The notes under the pieces were generated by a model, which had not been told where the DNA came from, did not search any database, and saw only the letters and a list, made by a program, of their open reading frames with translations. Both the position numbers and the translations under genes were made by a program. A stretch of 6,315 nt of DNA, taken from an uncultured Dysosmobacter sp. (lineage in GTDB: Bacteria; Bacillota; Clostridia; Oscillospirales; Oscillospiraceae). The stretch is from the NCBI GenBank assembly GCA_934597465.1, contig CAKTSC010000087.1, positions 1-6,315 on the forward strand, given 5' to 3'. The number at the start of each line of letters is the position of its first letter. The first letter of the stretch is position 1. Shown piece by piece: positions 1-5,580 of this stretch.

Positions 1-143
1 GCCCGTAGGATCCGATGCCCCCATCGGCCCCCGCAGAAACTTCCGGCAACCGCGTAGGGGCGGGGCTCCGTCCCCGCCCGTTCCCCCGGATCTGCTGCCC
101 CTCCCGATAACCCCGTAGGGGCGACCCTACGGGGCCGCCCGCT
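1..143. repeat. Cluster of palindromic GTAGGGGCG-type intergenic units
   Basis: No gene is visible here. Three related units each begin with a CCGTAGG-like head (near 3, 51 and 111) and contain a hairpin. Unit 1 pairs 12-17 with 22-27 around CCCC. Unit 2 pairs 58-65 with 72-79 around a 6-base loop. Unit 3 is a perfect 10-bp stem, 111-120 with 125-134, closed by the tetraloop GCGA (GNRA type). Units 2 and 3 share CGTAGGGGCG and end in similar GCCCG-TCC tails. This resembles the short palindromic intergenic elements common in Oscillospiraceae genomes, an impression from memory rather than a search. None of the hairpins is followed by a U tract, so they are not obvious terminators for a gene to the left. 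Confidence 0.6.
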
Positions 144-162
144 CCCTCGTCCCCCGCAGGGC

Positions 163-197
163 CGATTCTCAATTATCAATTATTCACTGTTAATTGT
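163..197. repeat. AT-rich heptamer tract upstream of the pheST promoter
   Basis: An AT-rich island in otherwise GC-rich DNA is built of 7-base steps: CGATTCT, CAATTAT, CAATTAT, then decaying copies into TAATTGT. The 12-mer ATTCTCAATTAT (165-176) recurs exactly at 1779-1790 in the pheS-pheT spacer, so this is one repeat type used twice in the window. It is non-coding and its function is unknown. Confidence 0.5.
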
Positions 198-229
198 AAT
201 TGTTCCTGCTCAATTCTCCCTTTCCCCTC

Positions 230-258
230 TTGCTTTTCTCCCATTTCCGTGGTAAAGT
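230..258 (+). promoter_or_regulatory. Possible sigma-A promoter for the T-box leader and pheST
   Basis: TTGCTT (230-235) and TAAAGT (253-258) are separated by 17 bases, and TG lies one base before the -10, giving an extended -10. Transcription would begin near 265, about 17 bases before T-box stem I, which is a normal distance. An alternative pair, TTCCGT (245-250) and TATACG (268-273), also has 17-base spacing but would start transcription almost at stem I. Neither matches the consensus strongly. Confidence 0.4.
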
Positions 259-281
259 GGCAGTTAGTATACGAAAACCAT

Positions 282-509
282 GCGAGGAACGGGAAAATAA
301 CCGGGAAACGCCGCCAAGAGAGGGTCGGTCATCGGCTGAGAGCCGGCCTGCGGATCTGTCCGGTTTGGTTCGCCCGGGAGCAGCCATGGAGACATGGACG
401 GCCGCCCGCCGTTACCGGGCGCACAAGTGCGTGCCATGCGGCACGAATTTGGGTGGTACCGCGGAAGGCAGCGCCTTTCGTCCCAATGTCGGGGCGAAGG
501 CGCTTTTTT
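282..509 (+). promoter_or_regulatory. T-box riboswitch leader, tRNA(Phe) type
   Basis: This leader senses the charging state of tRNA(Phe) and allows pheST transcription when the tRNA is uncharged. In stem I, 290-293 pairs with 373-376 and 299-304 with 360-365, flanking a specifier loop that presents UUC (369-371), a Phe codon, followed by a purine. AGAGAG (317-322) and the hairpin GGCTGAGAGCC (334-344) match the conserved distal part of stem I. Stem III is 430-435 with 440-445. The T-box sequence lies at 450-464: helix 449-453/482-486, a 7-base bulge TGGTACC (454-460), and a short second helix 461-463/479-481. TGGT in the bulge complements the ACCA end expected for tRNA(Phe). The antiterminator and the terminator at 471-503 use the same bases and so exclude each other. 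Pairings were worked out by eye. Confidence 0.95.
471..509 (+). terminator. T-box regulated intrinsic terminator
   Basis: 471-484 pairs with 491-503 in a GC-rich stem with one bulged T (478), followed by six T residues (504-509). It forms when the T-box bulge is not held by an uncharged tRNA, stopping transcription before pheS. Its 5' arm overlaps the 3' half of the antiterminator (479-486). Confidence 0.9.
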
Positions 510-558
510 GCTGCCCCGTTTCCCTCATCATCCCATTCTGAAAAGGAGTATCCATACC

Positions 559-1584
559 ATGAAGCAGCAGTTGGAAGTCATCCGCGCCGCGGCGCTGGAT
601 GCCATCGCCGAGACCAAGGCCGCCGAAGACCTGGCGGCCCTCCGGGTGAAGTACCTGGGCAAAAAGGGCGAGCTCACCGCCGTCCTCAAGCAGATGGGCA
701 AGCTCTCCGCCGAGGAGCGCCCCGTCATGGGCCAGCTGGCCAACGATGTCCGCGCCGCCCTGGAGAAGGCCATCGAGTCCCAGTCCGCCGTCCTGGCGGA
801 GGCCGCCATGGCCGCAAAGCTTGAGAGCGAGACCCTGGACGTCTCCATCCCCGGCAAGGAAGTCACTCTCGGCCACAAGCACCCCATGTACGCCGTGCTG
901 GACGAGATCAAGGAGATCTTCCTCAACATGGGCTTTGAGATCTTCGACGGCCCGGAAGTCGAGACCGAGGATTACAACTTCACCAAGCTCAACACCCCCG
1001 CCGACCATCCCGCCCGGGAGTGGAGCGATACCTTCTACCTGACGGAGGATTCCACCATCCTCCTCCGCACCCAGACCTCCCCCATGCAGATCCGCGCCAT
1101 GGAGGCCCACGGCGTCCCCATCCGCATGATCTCCCCCGGCCGGGTCTACCGCAAGGACGAGGTGGACGCCACCCACTCCCCCATGTTCCACCAGATCGAG
1201 GGCCTGGTCATCGACAAGGGCGTCACCATGGCCGACCTGAAGGGCACCCTCAACGCCGTCATCCGCAAGCTCTATGGCCCCAGCACCGTCACCCGCTTCC
1301 GCCCCCACCACTTCCCCTTCACCGAGCCCAGCTGCGAGATGGACATCCAGTGCCACAAGTGCGGCGGCGTGGGCTGCCCCACCTGCAAGGGCGAGGGCTG
1401 GATCGAAGTCCTGGGTGCCGGCATGGTGCACCCCAAGGTGCTGCGCAACTGCGGCATCGACCCGGATGAGTACTCCGGCTTCGCCTTCGGCTTCGGTCTC
1501 GAGCGCATGGCCATGGGCCGCTTCAAGATCAGTGACCTGCGCCTGATCTTCGAGAACGACGTCCGCTTCCTGTCGCAATTCTGA
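559..1584 (+). CDS. pheS: Phenylalanyl-tRNA synthetase alpha subunit
   Basis: The 341-residue class II synthetase subunit activates phenylalanine with ATP and charges tRNA(Phe), in the cytoplasm, as an alpha2-beta2 tetramer with PheT. Residues 1-90 form the charged helical, coiled-coil N-terminal arm. The catalytic core follows: GHKHPM (105-110), TSPMQIR (173-179), motif 2 around VYRKDEVDATHSPMFHQIEG (196-215), FPFTEPS (252-258) and motif 3 FAFGFGLERMAM (308-319). Four cysteines (265, 268, 273, 276) form a C-x2-C-x4-C-x2-C knuckle, which I recall in Gram-positive PheS and not in the E. coli enzyme. Length is typical. The ATG at 559 is chosen because AAAAGGAG (541-548) lies 10 bases upstream and the protein then begins at the family N-terminus. 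The frame stays open back into the T-box, but that part is leader RNA. Confidence 0.97.
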   Translation: MKQQLEVIRAAALDAIAETKAAEDLAALRVKYLGKKGELTAVLKQMGKLSAEERPVMGQLANDVRAALEKAIESQSAVLAEAAMAAKLESETLDVSIPGKEVTLGHKHPMYAVLDEIKEIFLNMGFEIFDGPEVETEDYNFTKLNTPADHPAREWSDTFYLTEDSTILLRTQTSPMQIRAMEAHGVPIRMISPGRVYRKDEVDATHSPMFHQIEGLVIDKGVTMADLKGTLNAVIRKLYGPSTVTRFRPHHFPFTEPSCEMDIQCHKCGGVGCPTCKGEGWIEVLGAGMVHPKVLRNCGIDPDEYSGFAFGFGLERMAMGRFKISDLRLIFENDVRFLSQF

Positions 1585-1587
1585 TGC

Positions 1588-1752
1588 GAGAGGGGACTAA
1601 AGTCCCCCCTCTGCCTTCCCCCCACCAGTGACATCGGTCACTGGTGACGCCGCCCAAGGCGGCTGAGTCAAGGAATTTTTCCGACGTACACGCCGCCGGA
1701 AAAATGATCCTGGCTCTTTCGCCGCAGGCGGCGAAACCAAGGGGAGAGCCCC
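1588..1752. repeat. Array of consecutive palindromes in the pheS-pheT spacer
   Basis: At least five hairpins follow one another: 1592-1597 with 1602-1607; a perfect 10-bp stem 1623-1632 with 1637-1646 (loop ATCG); 1649-1654 with 1658-1663; 1676-1683 with 1697-1704 (TTTTTCCG/CGGAAAAA); and 1717-1725 with 1728-1736. A small GGGG/CCCC palindrome lies at 1741-1752. None is directly followed by a clear U tract, so none is a standard terminator. The pattern resembles mosaic palindromic intergenic elements of Clostridia. No RBS or credible coding region is seen, although one frame is open into pheT. Confidence 0.65.
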
Positions 1753-1776
1753 TCGGATCCCCCGCACTCCCACTTT

Positions 1777-1811
1777 CAATTCTCAATTATCCATTCTCCA
1801 TTCTCAATTCA
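1777..1811. repeat. Five tandem 7-base repeats just before pheT
   Basis: Five heptamers run without interruption: CAATTCT, CAATTAT, CCATTCT, CCATTCT, CAATTCA, with consensus roughly CMATTCT. The tract is pyrimidine-rich and AT-rich, contrasts with the GC-rich surroundings, and ends about 10 bases before the pheT ribosome binding site. It shares a 12-mer with the tract at 163-197. It may leave the mRNA unstructured near the RBS, which is inference. Confidence 0.6.
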
Positions 1812-1832
1812 CATTCCGACAGAGGTGCTGAT

Positions 1833-4523
1833 ATGAAACTTTCCCGTAAATGGCTCAACGAGTTCGTGGACGTGGCCCAGGTGGGCGACCGGGATTTCGC
1901 CGAGGCCATGACTCTCTCCGGCTCCAAGGTGGAGATCACGGAGGTTCTCAACGAATCCCTGAAAAACGTCGTGGTGGGCAGGCTCCTTTCCATGGAGCGC
2001 CACCCGGACAGCGACCACATGTGGGTCTGCCAGCTGGACGTGGGCGAGGCCGAGCCCGTCCAGATCGTCACCGGCGCGTGGAACATCCACCCCGGCGACC
2101 TCGTGCCCGTGGCCCTGCACAAGTCCCTGCTCCCCGGCGGCGTCAAGATTGAGAAGGGCAAGCTCCGGGGCGTGGCGTCCTATGGCATGCTCTGCTCCCT
2201 GAAGGAGCTGGGCCTCACCGCCGAGCATGACTATCCCTACGCCGTCATCACCCCCGCCGCCCTGCTGAACGACTACCACCCCCTGGAGAAGGACAAGCCC
2301 TCCATCCCGGCGGACATCCAGCCCGGCGGCAAGGTCTTCGGCCCCGTGGTCTGCGCCCGGGTGCTGGAGTGCGAGCCCCAGCCGGACGGCAGCTTCCACA
2401 CCACGCTGGATACCGGCGCTGCCACCGCTTCCCCCGACACTCTCTGCGCCAACCTCCACACAGGCGATCTCGTGGCCTACAACAACAAGACCGACACCGT
2501 TTGCACCCTCTCTGACCTCCACGCCCAGCAGGCGGAGTTCCCCCACTGCATCCCGGACGGCATCTTCGTCCTCCGCGAGGACGGGGCCAAGCCCGGCGAC
2601 GATATCGCCGCCGTCCTGGGTCTGGACGACCACGTGGTGGAGTTTGAGATCACCCCCAACCGGCCGGACTGCCTCAGCGTCATCGGCCTTGCCCGGGAGG
2701 CCAGCGCCACCTTCGGCAAGCCCCTGATGCTCCACACCCCCGAGATCCGCGGCTGCGGCGGCTCCATTGCCGACTCCGTGGACATCGACATTGAGGATGC
2801 CGACCTCTGCCCCCGCTACACCGCGCGTCTCGTGAAGAACGTAAAGATCCAGCCCTCCCCCGCCTGGATGCGCCAGCGGCTGCGGAACTCCGGTGTCCGG
2901 CCCATCAACAACATCGTGGACATCACCAACTACGTGATGCTGGAGTACGGCCAGCCCATGCACGCCTTCGACTTCTCCTGCGTGAAGGGCGGCCACATCA
3001 TCGTCCGCACCGCCCGGGAAGGCGAGGCCATCCAGACCCTGGACGGAAATGAGCGCAAGCTCACCCCCTCCATGCTCTGCATCTGCGATGAGGAAAAGCC
3101 CGTCTGCGTGGCCGGCGTCATGGGCGGCGCCAACAGCGAGATCGTGGGCGATACCGCCATGGTGCTCTTCGAGTCCGCCAACTTCAACGGTGCCTCCGTC
3201 CGCCGCACCGCCGCCGCCCTGAATATGCGCACGGACGCCTCCGCCCGCTACGAGAAGGGCCTGGATCCCATGAACACCATGAAGGCCGTTCAGCGGGCCT
3301 GCGAGCTGGTGGAGCTCCTGGGGGCCGGCGAGGTGGTGGACGGCGTCATGGATGTCATCGCCAAGGATTCCGCCCCCGTCACCGTGAAGCTGGAGCCCGC
3401 CAAGGTCAACGGCCTCCTGGGCACCGACGTCCCCGAGGACGAGATGCGCCGCATCCTCCTCTCCCTGGGCTTCGGCCTGGAGGGGGACACCATCCTGGTG
3501 CCCTCCTGGCGCTCCGACGTGGAGCACTACTCCGACATCGCGGAGGAAGTGGCCCGCTTCCACGGCTACAACGCCATCCCGGATACCCTGGCCACCGGCC
3601 TCACCCAGCGCCGGGGCTTCAACCCCACCCAGAAGGCCGAGAACCGGGTGGGCGATCTCTGCCGCTCCGCCGGGTACAATGAGATCATCACCTACTCCTT
3701 CATCTCCCCTAGTTACTACGATAAGATCGACCTCCCCAAGGACTCCCCCCTCCGGGACTCCCTGAAAATCCTCAACCCCCTGGGCGAGGATACCTCCATC
3801 ATGCGCACCACCATCCTCCCCTCCCTGCTGGAGATCCTGGCCCGGAACTACAGCTTCCGCAACCCCTCTGCGCGGCTCTATGAGCTGGGCCGCACCTACT
3901 TCAAGCGGCCCGACGGCCTGGCCGACGAGCCCAAGGTGCTGTCTCTGGGCGCTTACGGCGAGGGCTATGACTTCTTCACCCTGAAGGGCGCGGTGGAGAC
4001 CGTGCTGGACGGCCTGCGCATCCCCGCCGCCCGGTATGTGGCCGACCGGGAGAACCCCTCCTACCACCCCGGCCGCTGCGCCAGGGTCTACGTGGGCGAG
4101 AAGTGCCTGGGCACTCTCGGCCAGATCCATCCCCACGTGGCCGCCAACTACGGCGTGGACTGCGAGCTCTACGCCGCCGAGCTGGACTTCTCCGCCCTGC
4201 TCTCCGTCATGGGCCCGGATCCCGTCTACCGGCCCCTGCCCCGCTTCCCCGCCGTCAGCCGGGACATCGCCGTGGTCTGCGGCAAGGCCATCCCCGTGGG
4301 CGACCTGGAGGAGTGCATCCGCCGGGGGGCCAAGGGCCTTCTCAAGGCCGTGGAGCTCTTCGACATCTACACCGGCATCGGCGTGCCGGAGGGCAAAAAG
4401 AGCGTGGCCTTCCGCCTGACCCTCCGCGCCGATGACCGAAGCCTCACCGCCGAAGAAGCCGATGCCGATGTCAAGAGCATCCTCGCCGCCCTCGAAACCG
4501 ACCTGGGCGCCCGCCTCCGCTGA
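1833..4523 (+). CDS. pheT: Phenylalanyl-tRNA synthetase beta subunit, with an inserted segment
   Basis: The beta subunit of the alpha2-beta2 enzyme binds tRNA(Phe) and edits mischarged tRNA. At 896 residues it is about 90-100 longer than the usual bacterial PheT of about 800. Order: B1 start ([13 protein letters not shown], 1-13); tRNA-binding OB fold B2 (about 42-115, with [15 protein letters not shown] at 57-71); [11 protein letters not shown] (118-128); an extra segment (about 139-238); PDGIFVL (241-247); [10 protein letters not shown] (271-280); B3/B4 editing region (about 325-500); B5 (about 515-583); catalytic-like core (about 600-790); and the C-terminal ferredoxin-fold anticodon-binding domain (about 800-896, with [11 protein letters not shown] at 803-813). 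The ATG at 1833 follows AGAGG (1821-1825) by 7 bases and gives the family N-terminus. The frame is open upstream to about 1644, but that stretch is repeat DNA. No terminator separates pheT from ireB. Confidence 0.96.
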   Translation: MKLSRKWLNEFVDVAQVGDRDFAEAMTLSGSKVEITEVLNESLKNVVVGRLLSMERHPDSDHMWVCQLDVGEAEPVQIVTGAWNIHPGDLVPVALHKSLLPGGVKIEKGKLRGVASYGMLCSLKELGLTAEHDYPYAVITPAALLNDYHPLEKDKPSIPADIQPGGKVFGPVVCARVLECEPQPDGSFHTTLDTGAATASPDTLCANLHTGDLVAYNNKTDTVCTLSDLHAQQAEFPHCIPDGIFVLREDGAKPGDDIAAVLGLDDHVVEFEITPNRPDCLSVIGLAREASATFGKPLMLHTPEIRGCGGSIADSVDIDIEDADLCPRYTARLVKNVKIQPSPAWMRQRLRNSGVRPINNIVDITNYVMLEYGQPMHAFDFSCVKGGHIIVRTAREGEAIQTLDGNERKLTPSMLCICDEEKPVCVAGVMGGANSEIVGDTAMVLFESANFNGASVRRTAAALNMRTDASARYEKGLDPMNTMKAVQRACELVELLGAGEVVDGVMDVIAKDSAPVTVKLEPAKVNGLLGTDVPEDEMRRILLSLGFGLEGDTILVPSWRSDVEHYSDIAEEVARFHGYNAIPDTLATGLTQRRGFNPTQKAENRVGDLCRSAGYNEIITYSFISPSYYDKIDLPKDSPLRDSLKILNPLGEDTSIMRTTILPSLLEILARNYSFRNPSARLYELGRTYFKRPDGLADEPKVLSLGAYGEGYDFFTLKGAVETVLDGLRIPAARYVADRENPSYHPGRCARVYVGEKCLGTLGQIHPHVAANYGVDCELYAAELDFSALLSVMGPDPVYRPLPRFPAVSRDIAVVCGKAIPVGDLEECIRRGAKGLLKAVELFDIYTGIGVPEGKKSVAFRLTLRADDRSLTAEEADADVKSILAALETDLGARLR

Positions 4524-4533
4524 AATTCTTTCC

Positions 4534-4562
4534 TTTACAATTTCCCAAAAAGCGAGTATACT
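4534..4562 (+). promoter_or_regulatory. Sigma-A promoter for ireB
   Basis: TTTACA (4534-4539) and TATACT (4557-4562) are separated by exactly 17 bases in an AT-rich patch straight after the pheT stop. Transcription would start near 4569, about 20 bases before the ireB ATG. This would let ireB be expressed independently of the T-box control on pheST. Confidence 0.75.
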
Positions 4563-4590
4563 AAGGGCGAAAGAAAGGCGGTGCCCTGGA

Positions 4591-4836
4591 ATGGATGATT
4601 TCACCCGGAAATTTGACCTGGCTTCGGAGAAGGACGCGGAGATCCACGAGATCCTCTCCACGGTCTACCGCGCCCTGGAAGAGAAGGGCTACAACCCCAT
4701 CAACCAGATCGTGGGCTACATCCTCTCGGAGGATCCCACCTATATCACCAACCACATGGGCGCCCGGACACTCATCCGCAAGGTGGATCGGGACGAGCTG
4801 CTGCAGATCCTGGTGCGCCGGTACCTTGGCATCTGA
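4591..4836 (+). CDS. ireB: IreB family regulatory protein (UPF0297)
   Basis: An 81-residue cytoplasmic protein of the UPF0297/IreB family, the usual family size. The hallmark segment [14 protein letters not shown] (30-43) is followed by SEDPTYIT (46-53), [13 protein letters not shown] (58-70) and the C-terminal RRYLGI. In Enterococcus faecalis, IreB is a small negative regulator of cephalosporin resistance and is phosphorylated on N-terminal threonines by the PASTA kinase IreK. Here the first ten residues hold a single threonine, Thr5, so the phosphosite pattern may differ (inference). AAAGG (4574-4578) lies 12 bases before the ATG, a somewhat long spacing. The gene has its own promoter and terminator. 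Its common neighbours in Bacillota (alaS, ruvX, a DUF1292 gene) are not adjacent here. Confidence 0.93.
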   Translation: MDDFTRKFDLASEKDAEIHEILSTVYRALEEKGYNPINQIVGYILSEDPTYITNHMGARTLIRKVDRDELLQILVRRYLGI

Positions 4837-4854
4837 GCCCGGCAAGTGACCGCC

Positions 4855-4888
4855 GCGGGCGGAGGGACATCCCCTCCGCCCGCTTTTT
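4855..4888 (+). terminator. Intrinsic terminator after ireB
   Basis: A perfect 12-bp GC-rich stem, 4855-4866 with 4872-4883, closes a 5-base loop (ACATC) and is followed by five T residues (4884-4888). It begins 18 bases after the ireB stop and would end both the ireB transcript and any read-through from pheST. Confidence 0.93.
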
Positions 4889-5160
4889 CGCGCCTGTTCA
4901 GATTTCCAGCATCTCCCATCCCCTGTTCCCTCCCCCGTCCGCTCCGCCCGCTGGAGACAAGCCGGTAACAATTTGTCACTTTTCCGCCCCGCCGCAAAAT
5001 TTTTTTCGCCTTGCGCAATTTTTAACCGGCGTCCCGCCGATTACGGGAAATCAGCCGATTTTGCTCATTTCCCAGGCTTTTTCGCACGATTTCAGACCAT
5101 TTCCCAGGGAAAAGGCCGGATTTTTCCACTTCCGCCCCCGGGTTTCTTTCCGAACCGGCA
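4889..5160. other. Gene-free spacer between ireB and the small orphan gene
   Basis: No credible gene is seen on either strand. Short open frames lack ribosome binding sites and family features. The stretch holds a pyrimidine-rich part (4889-4950), a 15-base quasi-palindrome GTAACAATTTGTCAC (4965-4979), an A4T7 run (4996-5006), the palindrome TTGCGCAA (5011-5018) and the direct repeat described separately. GGGAAAT (5045-5051) can also pair with ATTTCCC (5067-5073 or 5099-5105). It directly precedes a strong promoter, so it may hold regulatory sites. Confidence 0.5.
5056..5108. repeat. Imperfect tandem direct repeat, about 31-base period
   Basis: The segments 5056-5076 and 5087-5108 both read CGATTT, a short variable part, then the identical 11-mer CATTTCCCAGG (5066-5076 and 5098-5108). 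The repeat ends about 50 bases upstream of the -35 at 5161. It is non-coding and its function is unknown; two copies of a regulator site or a replication slip are possible. Confidence 0.5.
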
Positions 5161-5189
5161 TTGACACGCCTCCTGAAATATGTTACAAT
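5161..5189 (+). promoter_or_regulatory. Near-consensus sigma-A promoter with extended -10
   Basis: TTGACA (5161-5166) is a perfect -35, and TACAAT (5184-5189) differs from the consensus -10 at one base. They are 17 bases apart, with TG at 5181-5182 giving an extended -10. This is the strongest promoter in the window. GTTACAA occurs at 5182-5188, over the -10, and again at 5193-5199, near the start site, 11 bases apart, which could form an operator. Confidence 0.9.
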
Positions 5190-5220
5190 TCGGTTACAAA
5201 CATTGCAAAGGGGTATCGAA

Positions 5221-5523
5221 ATGTCTGAGAAAAAGGTCAAGGCCGAGGGTCTGGTCTACAAGGGCCATCCTCTCCGCCGGATCGACAACCTGATCTACTA
5301 CGGCTCCATGGCCGACAAGTATATCATCATGATGCAGGTGCTTGCCAGCAAGCCCCTGCAGGATATCAGCGTGGCCACCAAGGTCTCCGTCCAGCTCCAG
5401 CTGACGGATCCCGACCTCAAGTCCCGGGATCGCGTGCTGAAAAAGAGCGAGAAGGACAGTCTCTACGCCGCCATGGACATCGGCTCCATCTGGCTGCAGC
5501 GGGCCCTGAAGGACGATAAGTAA
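5221..5523 (+). CDS. Conserved-looking small protein of unknown function
   Basis: I do not recognise a named family for this 100-residue protein, though it resembles small uncharacterised proteins I associate with Clostridia (from memory). It has no signal peptide, membrane segment or cysteine, so it is probably a soluble cytoplasmic protein. It is rich in lysine and aspartate, with an N-terminal part containing YKGHPL (13-18) and NLIYYG (23-28), a hydrophobic stretch YIIMMQVL (34-41), then VATKVSVQLQLTDPD (51-65), KKSEKDSLY (74-82) and a C-terminal helix-like DIGSIWLQRAL (86-96). The ATG at 5221 is chosen because AAAGGGG (5207-5213) lies 7 bases upstream; the open frame back to 5161 overlaps the promoter. 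The next gene begins 57 bases on without a clear terminator, so the two are probably co-transcribed. Confidence 0.85.
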   Translation: MSEKKVKAEGLVYKGHPLRRIDNLIYYGSMADKYIIMMQVLASKPLQDISVATKVSVQLQLTDPDLKSRDRVLKKSEKDSLYAAMDIGSIWLQRALKDDK

Positions 5524-5580
5524 GCTCCACCCTCCGCCCTTCCGGGCGTACCGATGAATAAAGAAAGGAAGCGTACCGTC

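Noticed and set aside
1..200. A CRISPR-like array in the repeated leader units
   Set aside because: Only three degenerate units with differing lengths and hairpins, no uniform repeat or spacer pattern, and no cas genes.
394..558. An in-frame N-terminal extension of pheS
   Set aside because: It would translate the T-box and terminator. The start at 559 has a good RBS and gives the normal PheS N-terminus.
412..1578. A long minus-strand open frame across pheS and the T-box
   Set aside because: The same shadow effect: low-complexity translation, and it runs through a structured leader RNA.
1592..1607. The hairpin just after pheS as an intrinsic terminator
   Set aside because: The stem is followed by C-rich sequence, not T residues.
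1644..1832. An in-frame N-terminal extension of pheT
   Set aside because: The stretch is hairpin and heptamer repeat DNA without an RBS, and PheT normally begins at the [12 protein letters not shown] motif.
1809..4661. A 950-codon open frame on the minus strand across pheT
   Set aside because: It is a mirror of the GC-rich codon pattern of pheT. Its translation is a low-complexity Gly/Ala/Val/His/Asp-rich string without any domain, and pheT is certain.
4973..5240. Small open frames on both strands in the ireB downstream spacer
   Set aside because: No RBS, no family resemblance, and the minus-strand one covers the strong promoter at 5161-5189.
5535..5548. A hairpin CGCCC/GGGCG between the orphan gene and the NlpC/P60 gene, as a terminator
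   Set aside because: The stem is only 5 bp and no T tract follows, so read-through is more likely.
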